Assembly: GCF_026212465.1 (NCBI RefSeq)
Contig: NC_080052.1
Coordinates: forward strand, 10,539,224-10,603,223
Reading direction: 5' to 3'
Source: Amaranthus tricolor
Lineage: Eukaryota > Streptophyta > Magnoliopsida > Caryophyllales > Amaranthaceae
DNA: 64,000 nucleotides
In this document: piece by piece, positions 11,269 through 22,624 of the stretch
Numbering within the stretch: position 1 is the first letter of the stretch
Layout: every line of letters starts with the position of its first letter
Notes under the pieces: model-generated
What the model was told of the DNA's origin: nothing
Seen by the model: only the letters and a program-made list of their open reading frames with translations
The model's database searches: none
Position numbers and translations under genes: made by a program

Positions 11269-12118
11269 TAAAATACCTTGAACTCTCTAAAAATACCTTA
11301 AATTACCTCACAACACCATAGAGATAAGAACAAGGTAAAATCATGCTTAAAGTGTGTAAAAACCATTCTAAAACGCGAGACTCGACACTACAATGAGGAG
11401 ATAAATGTGCTCTAGAGCACATCAATATATTCAAGGGTAGTGGATCTTTTCTCTATTCATGGCATAGTGATACGGCTAAGGGCGTTATCGGTTATCCGGC
11501 GCCCATGGCAAAGTATGAGCTCATACCCCCTCCAACTGACCCTTTCGAGTACTACTTTCGGGAAAAACTAACACACTGGGGTGCTAAACCAGTGAAGAGG
11601 CCACCATATTGGGGTTTGCAAGGCCCGTATGGTAACACCTCAATCAAGGGGCGGTATCGGCCATTCGGCACTCAATGACAAAAGTATGCTCATACCCCCC
11701 TTACGGTGATCCCGTTGGATCTTATTTAGGGGACTACTAAATCAACTGGACATAATCCAGTTGAGTCACGCAAACAAATCATAATCAAGGCTCAATAAGT
11801 AGGAAATCACTTGTATACCACACACAACCATGGTGCGTTCTCTACTATTTAGAAATCTATTCTCATAGTCTCCTAATGCTTTCATTCTACTTGCCTATAT
11901 CACTATTTTGACAATTCGCTAGCATAGTTTACTTTCTGGCGCTCTATAATTCTAATATGATGCATATAATCATGAGATATTGCTAGAATTTGAAACGATG
12001 AATATGATAATTAATTACTGCGTGAACGTACCTGCAAGTGTCACTGCACGACCAGAAGTTACAAAAGTCACCCAATTAAGGCTCTACTTTCCTCTTATGA
12101 ACTGGGACCCTATACAAG
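11269..12118 (-). repeat. Chromovirus-type LTR, downstream piece (split by insertions)
   Basis: No gene is seen. The block holds two diverged direct repeats around TATGAGCTCATACCCCC and TATGCTCATACCCCC (about 11500-11700) and a segment whose order of motifs resembles the long LTR of the chromovirus at 53200-55819. Together with 22625-24282 it appears to be one LTR on the minus strand, interrupted by SIRE copy 1 and, at its left edge, by the Athila element. The remainder would lie left of the window. Confidence 0.6.
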
Positions 12119-12123
12119 TTAAG

Positions 12124-13362
12124 TGTAGGAATGCTAATAGATGATCGAATTCAACAGGAGGGGGGGGGGGGGGGGGGGGGGGGGTGAATTGTTGTGTATT
12201 AAGTTTAAGATTTTTGCCTCTAATTTTTGCAGAATTGTATCAAGAAAAGAACAGAACTTAAACTCAAAACGAAAAGAAAAATAATAAAAGGAGACAAAGA
12301 TTTTACGTGGAAACCTTCTTGGCCTAATAAGAAGGAAAAACCACGACCCCCCGGGATTTCAAAATTCTCACTATGTTTTAGGCAATCAAATACAATTACA
12401 TAAAACAATATGCTTCACTTGAAGCTTCTCTACTCTAGGCCTACTTCTTTTCTCTTCTTTTTCTCCTTCTCTTTCTCTTTTCACGCTTCTCTTTAAGCTT
12501 CTCTATTCCCCTAGACTTCCCTTAAGTCTAGTTACAATAAAACACTCAATTACACTTACAAGGCCAATTCTTAAGAAGATTAAAATTTAAAATAATTACT
12601 TAAGAAAAATATAACAAATTAATTGGCATTTAAAAACAGAAAATATTTTTCTTAAATGATCTCCCTAAAATGGACACTCTTGGATAGATATCGGTTTGAG
12701 CAAAGTTCCTCCTATTTATAGTGGGAACAGCCAGCAGTTACCTCAGACACACCTCCCATTATCATCCACGTTCTCAAAACAAATGGTAGTGGAATTGCCA
12801 AAAAATAAATGACCGACTGTCATTTGCTCAGAGAGAAAATCAGTTTCCTTAAGCTAAAAATAGCATAGGAGTTAAAAACACAAGATCCTAAAAAATAGGA
12901 GATCTTAAAAAAGAAAAAGTCTTTTAGCCGTCCAAATTTAAAAGGAGACTTATTCAAAATGAAGAATAAGTCTTCTCCACATTTTAGGCGTTTAAAAAAA
13001 CTTTTTGCCAATTAATAAATTAATTTAATTAAGCAACTATTTAAACTTTTAATCTTTTACATTAACTAAAAACAGAAAACATAATTTTCGTAACTTCCAG
13101 TCAATGTATTCTCCAGACCTGTATACAACGTACTGTCTCCATCTACAACTTTCGTCAAAACATTAACTCTAGGAACAGTAAGCTGACTTCTAAAGCAATT
13201 GTCCAATTTCTTGGATATTCAAGACACGTACAGCTTCCACGAACCAAGTCATAGGCTTCATCAACGATTAACACTATCGGATATTCACCTACAAAACAAT
13301 CTCTAAAACATGCGTTTGTTTATTTAAAAGTGAAGTCATCATCAAAACCTAAGAGGCCAAAA
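12124..13362 (-). repeat. 3' LTR of SIRE copy 1 (1239 bp)
   Basis: Matches 21375-22619 along its length. It contains a 25-base G run at 12160-12184 (C run on the coding strand, near the U5 end) and a TATA-like CTATAAATAGG on the minus strand at 12711-12721. It lacks the CGTGGGGA block present near 22374 in the other LTR. The expected terminal TGTTGG has become TTTTGG on the minus strand. Confidence 0.93.
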
Positions 13363-13376
13363 AATTCCCCCTTTTT
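13363..13376 (-). other. Polypurine tract of SIRE copy 1
   Basis: Minus strand AAAAAGGGGGAATT, abutting the 3' LTR. The same tract is found at the same place in SIRE copy 2 (39649-39662). Confidence 0.8.
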
Positions 13377-13790
13377 GATGAAGACAAACTTTCTAAACAA
13401 ACTTAAGTAAGATTGAGTAAAATAAAATTCTTAGAGTATACTAGAGATTAAAGTAACTCCAAATAACTTAGTAAATTCACTCGTTACATTATAATTTACC
13501 AAGCACTTATAGTAGAACAATTTTCTCCATCCAAAACATAACATCCAAAAATACTTAAACAAAATAATTAAACTAACACAAATTAGTAAGTAATTAAACA
13601 AATTTAGAATTTAGAACAATTAAACTTAATCAACAAGGATCAACATAGATAATGATTTTAAGCCTAGCAGATCACAAATTATTTTCATAATCACAGTAAG
13701 TCACAGATATCACAGTCCATTATAGAGCAATATAAATTAGTCAAGATAGGAGACTGTGAATTCACAGCTTCTCTTAAGTTTGTGCATATC

Positions 13791-13801
13791 TTCCCCCTTT
13801 T
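13791..13801 (-). other. Second polypurine-like tract of SIRE copy 1
   Basis: Minus strand AAAAGGGGGAA about 415 bp upstream of the true tract, kept at a similar place in copy 2 (40145-40155). Extra polypurine copies are a known Sirevirus trait. Confidence 0.6.
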
Positions 13802-14075
13802 ATCATCATTCAAAAAGAATTGGGGGGCATCAAACCTCAGCACAAACCATATATATTTGTCAGTGATGAATGCAAGAAACAACAAATGAAAGTAAGTCCC
13901 ATGAAAAGCAATTCAAATCTGCACAGACTTAATCATTACAGACCATAAAAACAAGAAAAGAAATAGTAGCAGGTGTTCACATACAAACGTGTACCCCAGA
14001 TGGTACAAAAACAAAAGGAGAAATTGTTTAATAAGTGTTACAGCCAACAAATCATTAGAAATTTTGGGAAGATAA

Positions 14076-15758
14076 TTAGGGAACAGTCTCTTCTTCATCT
14101 ATGTATTCGGTCTGCACTACAACAGTATCCAACTTTGCACCAAGACGGTTCTCCATCAAGGTAAGTTGATCAACAATTGAAGCCAGAGAGACTCGAACTT
14201 CGTCTTGAAAAGCAGTGAATTGAGACTGTAGGTCAAGGAGCTTGGAGAGAATGAGGTTTGAAGAAGCTGCAGGAACAGAATCAGGGTTAGCACAACCATT
14301 ACCTGGTGAGGATTGAGATGGTGGTGGTGTAAAGTGAATAGGTGATTGAGGTGGTGATGGATTGTGATGTGGTGGTGATGGAGTGTGATGCGGTGATGAT
14401 GTGGTTGGCTTGGTAGCGGGAGGTTCATTTGATGTGGATTCAGGCATGGTCTCAAAAGTGGTATCATCAACCATTGTAGCCTTTTGTTTTGCAACTAACC
14501 TCCTACTCTTCCTTTGAACAGATTTAGCCTTTCTCCTTAAGGCTATCACTATCTCTTCATCACTTGAATCAGTACAGAGATTGTGATGAGCATCTTCTCC
14601 TAAGGCTTCCTCCTGATCTGCTTCCTCCTTACTAACTTCTCCTTCCTGTTCCTCTTCTTCTCCTGTTTTAGTGGGAACAGGCTCTTGTTCTTTTTCCTCT
14701 TTTCCTTCTTCCCTCAATTTTTCTACTGCTTCCTTAATTCCTTCCTCATCAGATCCTACTTCAACAACTTCCTCTAATTCATGTATTATCATCCCTTAAC
14801 TATTTAACTTTAGGTGCAAATTTTGCAGGCATTTAGCACCTATTTTCATATTGGGGCCCATTGGGAACTCCAACCCTTCCAAAGGGACATCAAATTTTCT
14901 GAAAATCCAAGTCAGTAACCCTCCATAACCAACGAAATTCTTCCTTTCAATACAATCGGACAAATGAGAAATCATCAAAGATGGAAAATTTATCTTTATA
15001 TGATTTGCCATGCAATAGATCAATGTAGCATCACGTAAACTTACTTCACTTCGTTTGGAGTTTCTTGGCAAAATAAATCTACGTGCAATATTGTACAGTA
15101 ATTTATGCAGAGGTTTCAAAATGTTATGGCTAATTTTCCCTTTTCTTTCAACTCCTAAAAATTTTAAAATCGTTTTTTCATTTATCCCAGAAAATACTAT
15201 TTTTGAACCAACACAGTAAGTATCAAACCCAACATTTGGAACATTAAACCATTCCCCCAGCAATGTACTATTAAATTCTATTTTAATGTTCTTGACAGTA
15301 CTAGAACATACTCCACAATCATTTGAGAAATTTGAAATAAATTCTCGCATAATATTTGGAAAAATGGAATTGCAACTAAACTTTGACATCAAAACTTCCC
15401 ATTCTTGATATTGCAGAATGTCATGCAGTTGAGGGAAATGGATAGAGTCATACCAGTATTTGTCTAGTCCGAAACCAACAGACATTTCCTTTGATATTTC
15501 TTCAGCACTATTGGGGTCACTCTGCTTCGAACGTTTGACTACTTCGGAAGATGAACCACCTTTTGGTGATGAGATCTTGCGTTTGGTTCCGGTAGGTTCA
15601 GTAGATTGTTTGGGTGATTCTTGTGTGGTTTCTTCGGTTGTAAGTGGTGCAGCATCCAGTAATGGTGGAGGAAGAACTACTCTTAGTGGTTTTGGCTGGT
15701 TTTGTGTACGGGATTTGGGAGTTTTCTTGCTGGATTTAGAGGATTTTGGGGTTTTCAT
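14076..15758 (-). pseudogene. SIRE envelope-like ORF, one nonsense codon (copy 1)
   Basis: The extra gene 3' of pol found in Sireviruses; its role is unproven. The start MKTPKSSKSSKKTPK is a lysine/serine-rich N-terminus with a possible nuclear-targeting KRK cluster near residue 80. The globular part (about residues 95-315) has HIKINFPSL and GGLLTWIFRKF motifs, also seen in the Athila ORF3. After a stop (TAA, 14796-14798) the same frame continues with a long glutamate-rich stretch, a proline/histidine-rich stretch and a C-terminal heptad-like segment (LDLQSQFTAFQDEV) that could be a coiled coil. In copy 2 the codon at this position is GAA, so the stop is probably a G-to-T change. I see no membrane span, so surface function is not supported by sequence alone. 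Confidence 0.8.
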
Positions 15759-16246
15759 TTTTGAATTTTGAAAGGCTTGAGAGAGAGGAGAAGGAAGGTT
15801 TCTTGAAGAAGAAGAAGAGTGTTTATGCGTGTTATGACGTAAAGGGAAGGCTTTTAAATGATTGAAATGACGGTTACCTTAAGTCCCATCTCTTTATTGC
15901 CATTTTCATTACTTGAGAGAAGATAACCGTTTCCCATTTTATTGATTTGTGTTGACTATTTATTATAAAGATATGGAATATGAAAAAAAATGAAAACAAA
16001 ATAAGATAATATTATTTATAAAAATCATGAATTATGATATTATGAAATATTATATGAAGAAAATAAAGAACATACTGCTTTGGTCTGATCAAATTAACAA
16101 TATGCAGACGAGAAGACATTCATAGTACAAACTTTATTAAATGTTTACCTGATCCATTCAATAATTGATACTCAATCAAGATATTGAGGTTGATTTCGAC
16201 CTTTTCATTCTCATGATGCTTTAATGGGAAATATATGCAACTTACT
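15759..16246 (-). other. Spacer between pol and envelope-like ORF (SIRE copy 1)
   Basis: About 490 bp, AT-rich, with stops in all frames. It aligns with 42141-42658 of copy 2. Because pol ends with TGA in both copies and this spacer is long, the downstream ORF is more likely made from a spliced message than by readthrough; this is inference. Confidence 0.5.
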
Positions 16247-19200
16247 TCAGTGGAGCTTGATCATACCAAGTTCCAATCTCATCTTTTCATATTGTTCCCT
16301 TGGAAGTGGTTTGGTCAGAATATCTGCAACTTGTTCATTAGTGTTAACATGCTTTACGACAATATTTTTATTTTCAACATTATCTTTAAGAAAATGATGC
16401 CTAATTTGGATGTGTTTTACTCGTGAATGATGCACTGGATCTTTAGAGATACATATGGCACTGGTATTATCACAATAAATAGGAACACATTCAATTTTAA
16501 TACCAAAATCTCTTAGCTGCTGCTTTATCCAAAGTATTTGGGAACAGCAAGCTGCTGCTGCTACGTATTCAGCTTCTGCAGTAGATAATGCAATAGTGTT
16601 TTGTTTCTTGGAACTCCATGAAACTAAACATGAGCTAAGAAATTGTACCATACCTGATGTACTTTTTCTATTAACTAGATCACATGTATAATCTGCATCA
16701 CTAAAATCTTTTAAATCATAGACATCACTTTTAGGATAAAATAGGGACAAATCATCTGTTCCCTTCAAATATCTCAAAATTTGTTTTACTTCTGTGAGAT
16801 GTGATTCTTTGGGATTGGACTGAAATCTAGCACATAAACCAACACTAAATGAAATATCAGGTCTACTTGCAGTTAGATATAATAAGGAACCTATCATGCC
16901 TCGATACATTGTTTGATCTACGTTAGTTCCTTTTAGGTCTTCATCTAATCTAACATTTGTAGCTATGGGTGTATGGTTGATTTTAGCGTTGTTTAGCCCA
17001 TACTTCTTAAGAAGTTCTTTTATGTATTTTTGTTGATGAATAAAAATACCATTTTCAGTTTGTTTAATTTGCAAACCAAGAAAGAAATTTAATTCTCCCA
17101 TCATGCTCATTTCAAATTCAGTGCCCATAAGGTTGGCAAATTCTTGACATAACAAATCATTAGTTGCACCGAAAATAATATCATCAACATAGATTTGAAC
17201 AACTAAAATATCATAACCTTTATTCTTAATGAATAAGGTTTTGTCAATTTTTCCTCTAACAAAGTTATTTTGAATCAAAAACTTTGATAGTCTTTCATAC
17301 CATTGCCTAGGAGCTTGCTTCAAGCCATATAAAGCTTTGTCAAGCTTGTAGACATGATCAGGACAAGAGGTATTCTCAAAACCTGGGGGTTGTTCAACAA
17401 AAACTTCTTCATCAAGATAGCCATTCAAAAAAGAACATTTTACATCCATTTGATATAATTTAAAGTTCATGAATGCAGCAAAGGAAATTAAGATTCTAAT
17501 AGCCTCTAACCTTGCTACCGGAGCAAAAGTCTCGGTGTAATCAATACCTTCTTATTGATTGTACCCTTTGACCACGAGTCTTGCTTTGTTTCTCACAATT
17601 ATTCCATGCTCATCTAGCTTATTCCGAAATACCCATTTCAAACCAATTACTTTCTTGGTTTTTGGTTTGGGTTCTAAGTGCCATACTTTGTTTCTTTCAA
17701 ATTCATTTAATTCATCTTGCATGGCTACTATCCATTCGGAATCCTTTAGAGCTTCTTCGTGATTTTTGGGTTCAAGAGATGATAGGAACGCAAAATGTGC
17801 ACAAAAGTTTCTCATTTGGGATCTGGTTTGTGTTCCCTTATTCATATCACTTATAATCAGATCAAGATAATGATAACTTTGATATTTCCAAGGTTTAGGC
17901 ACAAACTCTCTTGTGGGAATAGTAGCATGTTCTTGTTCAGCAACTTGATTGTCATTCTGTTCAGCTACTTGTTCATCTTGCTCATCAGTGGTAACAACTG
18001 GATTGGGAACAGTCTGCTGATCCTGATGTTCTGGTAGTTCCTGAATTTGATCAGTTCTTTCAGCTTCTTCTTGTATTGCCTGTTCACCTGCTGTTCCTTG
18101 TTCTAGCACTTTTATTTCTTCATCATCGTTTTCTAGATGAGCAAGACATATTTTAACATCATTGATATCCTGTTCACTTGTTGAAAAGTTAGTTTCATCA
18201 AAAATGATATGAACTGATTCTTCTACACACATTGTTCTTTTGTTGTAAACTCTGTAAGCTTTACTTTGTGATGAGTAACCAAGAAATACTGCTTCATCAC
18301 TTCTTTCATCAAATTTGCCTATATTTCGTTTTCCATTTACATGTACAAAACATTTGCATCCAAATATACGAAAGTAGGAAATATTTGGTTTAACACCTTT
18401 GAGTAATTCATAGGGTGTTTTTGAAGTGATTGGTCTTATTAATACACGATTAAGAATATAGCATGCAGTATTGACGGCCTCAGCCCAAAAGTTTCTAGGT
18501 AGACCACTAGCAATCAACATAGTCCTAGCCATTTCTTCTAGGGTTCTATTTTTCCTTTCTACCACTCCATTTTGTTGTGGTGTTGTAGGAGCGGAAAAAT
18601 TGTGATTTATACCGTGTTCATTACAATAATTCATAAAGTTTGAATTTTCAAATTCTTTGCCATGATCTGATCTAATGTGAACAATTAGATTATTGGTAGA
18701 TTTTTGTATTTTGTTAGCAAAAGAAACAAACTCATCAAAAGCTTCATCTTTGCTTACTAAAAATAGGGTCCAAGTAAATCTACTATAGTCATCAACTATG
18801 ACAAACACATATCTTTTGCCACTACGGCTTTATGTTCTCATAGGTCCACATAGATCCATATGAATTAATTCTAATGGTCTAGAGGTAGTCACCAGATACT
18901 TTGATTTAAAGGATGACCGCACTTGTTTTCCTTTAGCACAAGGATCACAAATTTCATTTTTGAGGAATTTTATTGCTGGTAATCCTCTTACTAGGTCTTT
19001 TGATCTTAAAGTGTTAATCAATGAATAGCTAGCATGACCGCTTGTGCCAAAGCAGTGGGTCTTCTTCTATAATGCTTAAACACGTTAGACTGGTTTTGGG
19101 AACAGTGTCCAGGTCCACAACATAAGTGTTCCCTTTCCTGATTCCCTCGAGCATAGTATCTCCTGTGTCGTTCCTAGAAATTATGCATCGTTCAGAAGTA

Positions 19201-19478
19201 AACTTAACAGAGTTACCTTTGTCACAAAATTGAGAAATACTTAGCAAATTGTGTTTTAAATTCTCGACTAAAAATACATTGTCAATGGCATGGGAACTTG
19301 ACCTTCCAACCTTTCCGTTGGCAATTATATCACCCTTCATGTTGTCACCGAAGGTTACTGTTCCCCCATCATAGGCTTCAAGTGAGAGAAATTTAGATTT
19401 GTCACCCGTCATGTGCTTGGAACACCCACTGTCGAGATACCATGAGTTGTTCCCCCTCACTTGAACCTGCAAAGCAAA
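16247..19478 (-). pseudogene. pol: SIRE pol: protease, integrase, RT and RNase H (copy 1)
   Basis: Copia-order pol. Protease starts at about 19472 with WYLDSGCSKHMTG (active-site DSG). The GAG-pre-integrase zinc region follows; a 5-bp deletion near 19037, relative to copy 2, shifts the frame here. Integrase core (about 17900-19000) shows VDDYSRFTW, SDHGKEFEN and PQQNGVVERKNRT, giving the DDE residues. RT (17470 downward) has [11 protein letters not shown] and YVDD. RNase H shows [15 protein letters not shown] and the usual C-terminal [10 protein letters not shown]. Nonsense codons lie at 18830-18832 and 17552-17554 (CAA to TAA by comparison with copy 2). Apart from the deletion, all segments share one frame with gag, so the copy decayed mostly by point mutation. 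Confidence 0.92.
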
Positions 19479-21305
19479 CTAATGGTTAGGTTCAGGAACC
19501 CAGTCATCCTTGGGTTCCTTGTCGACAATACTTGAATCATACTTCTTAATCCATATGCGTTCGACATAATTTTTATTTGCTTTGGTATGCTGTTCCCTTT
19601 TTACACATTGATATTTTAGGTGTCCAATTTTACCACAAAAGGAACAGATTTTACTACTAGGGAGATCAACATAGACCTTTTTCTTTTTATCATTCTTAAC
19701 ATAACCTAGACCTTCTTTACTCTTTGTTTTAGCATCTATAATCCATTTGAGAACTTCATTGATTTTCCCTTTTCCTCTTAAGTTTAAATTATTTTCCAAA
19801 TATTCATTCTCTTTTTCATAGGACTCTAATTTTGATTTCAACTTTTGAAATTCAGTGCTAAACATGTGAGTGAATATATTGTGTACATCTTTTCTTAATC
19901 CTAGCAATTTATTCTGATTTATTTCAACATTAAGAGTAATAAACTGCTACTTCAAATTTTCAATTATTTCTTTCAAAATAACATTCTGATCTAGCAAATT
20001 GAAAAATCTGCTTCATACATCTATCCTAAATGAATTTAGGTAAGACACATGATCCTTGCTTGAGTTAAGGTCTTTCTTGATTTGGAGACACTTGGTATTC
20101 TGTTTATCTAATTTCTCTTGTGTCTCCAAAAGCATCTTAATTAATTTATTCTTACTTAGATTAGATGGATGTTTAGGGAGTGAGCTAGAAGACATTACCT
20201 CTTTTTCTTTGGACTCTTCATCCTAATTGTGATGAGATGCCATGAGGCATAGGTTTGCTGTTTCTTCTTCCACTGGAGCTTCTGTCTCAGCCTCGCTCTC
20301 CGCATCACCCCAAGCTGCAATCATTGCCTTTCGAAAGTCAGTTTTGAAGTTTCTCTTCTTATATTGTCTTCCAACTTCTCTTGCTTTTCCCTTGCCCTTT
20401 TCATTCTTCCATTGAAGGCAATCCTTGATGAAGTGATCAGTGTTCCCGCACTTGTGGCATTCAAAATTTGTCTTCAAGTTAGCTGTTCCCTTTTCTTTGT
20501 TATTTCTTTGATTTCCATGTCTGCTGTTCCTGAAGAATTTTTTAAATTTTCTTGCCAACATAGCACTCTCCTCATCATCTGTTTTTGATTCTTCATGATC
20601 CTTTGCTGCTAAAGCCAGTCCTTTATTTCGGGAACTATCGGCTGTTCCCAAATGCAATTCGTGAGTCATGAGGGAACCAGCCAACTCTTCCAAATTAAAC
20701 TTGGTGAAATCTTTCGATTCCTGAATGGCTGTGACCTTAGCTCTCCAGCGTTCGTCTTGAGGAAGACTCCTAAGTACTTTCCTGACTTGTTCATCAACGG
20801 GAATGATCTTACCAAGAGAGACTAATTCGTTCGTGATATTTGTGAACCTAGTGAACATCTCTTGAATGTTCTCCCTAGGTTCCATGACGAATCTTTCATA
20901 TTTGGACATCAGCAGGTCAATCTTGGATCGCTTTACTTCACTAGTACCTTCATGGGTAACTTCCAGCAGGTCCCAAATCTGCTTGGCATTTTTACACCCC
21001 ATAATACGATTGTGCTCATTTGGACCGAGACCGCAGTGAAGTAATTTGATAGCAAGAGCGTTCATCTTCATCTTTTGAAAATCTTCTTTCTCGTATTCAG
21101 TGATTGGTTTTGGAATAGTTTCGTTGTTGGAATTTATGGTCGTCACCTCAAAATCTCCAATTTCAATGACTCTCCATACTTGGTAATTTTCGACCTTTAT
21201 GAAGATTTCCATTCTATTTTTCCAGTAGGTATAGAACTTCCCATCAAACATGGGTGGCCTTTGCGTGGAGTACCCTTCTTCCATGCGTTCGTTCATCTTC
21301 AACAT
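19479..21305 (-). pseudogene. gag: SIRE gag with two zinc knuckles (copy 1)
   Basis: The long gag typical of this lineage. The start is taken at 21305 (MLKMNERMEEG); inner Mets at residues 4 and 8 are alternatives. Residues 20-230 form the UBN2-type capsid domain common in Copia gag. The first zinc knuckle is CHKCGNTDHFIKDC and the second CSFCGKIGHLKYQC, both C-x2-C-x4-H-x4-C, separated by about 230 aa of coiled-coil-like, charged sequence. Stops interrupt the frame at 20223 and 20013 and once more near 19945. The last stop (TAG, 19479-19481) lies exactly at the border with protease and has a TAA counterpart in copy 2, so it may be original rather than decay. Confidence 0.9.
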
Positions 21306-21360
21306 CTGGCCAGGGAACTGAAAACTGCTCTCAGGGTTTTCTGATTAAATGAGGAACAGG

Positions 21361-21372
21361 GCTCTGATACCA
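21361..21372 (-). other. Primer binding site, tRNA-iMet type (SIRE copy 1)
   Basis: Minus strand TGGTATCAGAGC, the standard complement to initiator tRNA-Met, two bases from the 5' LTR. Confidence 0.92.
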
Positions 21373-21374
21373 AT

Positions 21375-22619
21375 TGTAGGAGTGCTAATAGATGATCGAA
21401 TTCAACAAGAGGGGGGGGGGGGGGGGGGTGGGGGGGAATTGTTGTGTATTAAGTTTAAGATTTTTGCCTCTAATTTTGCGGAATTGTATCAAGAAAAGAA
21501 CAGAACTTAAACTCAAAACGAAAAGAAAAATAATAAAAGGAGACAAAGATTTTACGTGGAAACCTTCTTGGCCTAATAAGAAGGAAAAACCATGACCCCC
21601 CGGGATTTCAAAATTCTCACTATGTTTTAGGCAATCAAATACAATTACATAAAACAATATGCTTCACTTGAAGCTTCTCTACTCTAGGCCTACTTCTCTT
21701 CTCTTCTTTTTCTCCTTCTCTTTCTCTTTTCACGCTTCTCTTGAAGCTTTTCTATTCCCCTAGACTTCCCTTAAGTCTAGTTACAACAAAACACTCAATT
21801 ACCCTTACAAGGCCAATTCTTAAGAAGATTAAAATTTAAAATAATTACTTAAGAAAAATATAACAAATTAATTGGCATTTAAAAACAGAAAATATTTTTC
21901 TTAAATGATCTCCCTAAAATGGACACTCTTGGATAGATATCGGTTTGAGCAAAGTTCCTTCTATTTATAGTGGGAACAGCCAGCAGTTACCTCAGACACA
22001 CCTCCCATTATCATCCACGTTCTCAAAACAAATGGTAGTGGAATTGCCAAAAAATAAATGACCGACTGTCATTTGCTCAGAGAGAAAATCAGTTTCCTTA
22101 AGCTAAAAATAGCATAGGAGTCAAAAACACAAGATCCTAAAAAATAGGAGATCTTAAAAAAGAAAAAGTCTTTTAGCCGTCCAAATTTAAAAGGAGACTT
22201 ATTCAAAATGAAGAATAAGTCTTCTCCACATTTTAGGCGTTTAAAAAAACTTTTTGCCAATTAATAAATTAATTTAATTAAGCAACTAATTAAACTTTTA
22301 ATCTTTTACATTAACTAAAAACAGAAAACATAATTTTCGTAACTTCCAGTCAATGTATTCTCCAGACCTGTATCGTGGGGAACAACGTACTGTCTCCATC
22401 TACAACTTTCGTCAGAACATTAAATCTAGGAACAGTAAGCTGACTTCTAAAGCAATTGTCCAATTTCTTGGATATTCAAGACACGTACAGCTTCCACGAA
22501 CCAAGTCATAGGCTTCATCAACGATTAACACAATCGGATATTCACCTACAAAACAATCTCTAGAACATGCGTTTGTTTATTTAAAAGTGAAGTCATCATC
22601 AAAACCTAAGAGGCCAACA
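21375..22619 (-). repeat. 5' LTR of SIRE copy 1 (1245 bp)
   Basis: Pairs with 12124-13362. It starts on the minus strand with TGTTGGCC and ends next to the primer site. The G tract at 21411-21435 is interrupted by one T (18 G, T, 7 G), unlike the pure run in the other LTR. Confidence 0.94.
21961..21970 (-). promoter_or_regulatory. TATA-like box in the SIRE copy 1 5' LTR
   Basis: Minus strand CTATAAATAG, about 650 bp into the LTR. The box is kept in all four SIRE LTRs of the window, in one of them (57247-57256) with a changed flank. Confidence 0.6.
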
Positions 22620-22624
22620 TTAAG

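Larger units (their letters stand above)
12124..22619 (-). mobile_element. SIRE-type (Sirevirus) Copia element, copy 1, complete but inactive
   Basis: A complete 10.5-kb Copia element flanked by a perfect 5-bp target duplication TTAAG (12119-12123 and 22620-22624). LTRs are 1239 and 1245 bp. In transcription order: 5' LTR, tRNA-iMet primer site, gag with two zinc knuckles, protease, integrase, RT/RNase H, a long 3' region with an envelope-like ORF, two polypurine-like tracts and the 3' LTR. Copia domain order (integrase before RT), a long gag and an ORF after pol define the SIRE/Maximus lineage. Coding is broken by several nonsense codons and one 5-bp deletion. LTRs differ by roughly 15-20 substitutions by eye, so the copy is not very recent. 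It sits inside an older chromovirus-type LTR. Confidence 0.95.

Noticed and set aside
15759..16247. Readthrough of the pol stop into the SIRE envelope-like ORF
   Set aside because: Pol ends in TGA and a spacer of about 490 bp with stops in all frames follows in both copies, so simple readthrough cannot reach the ORF.
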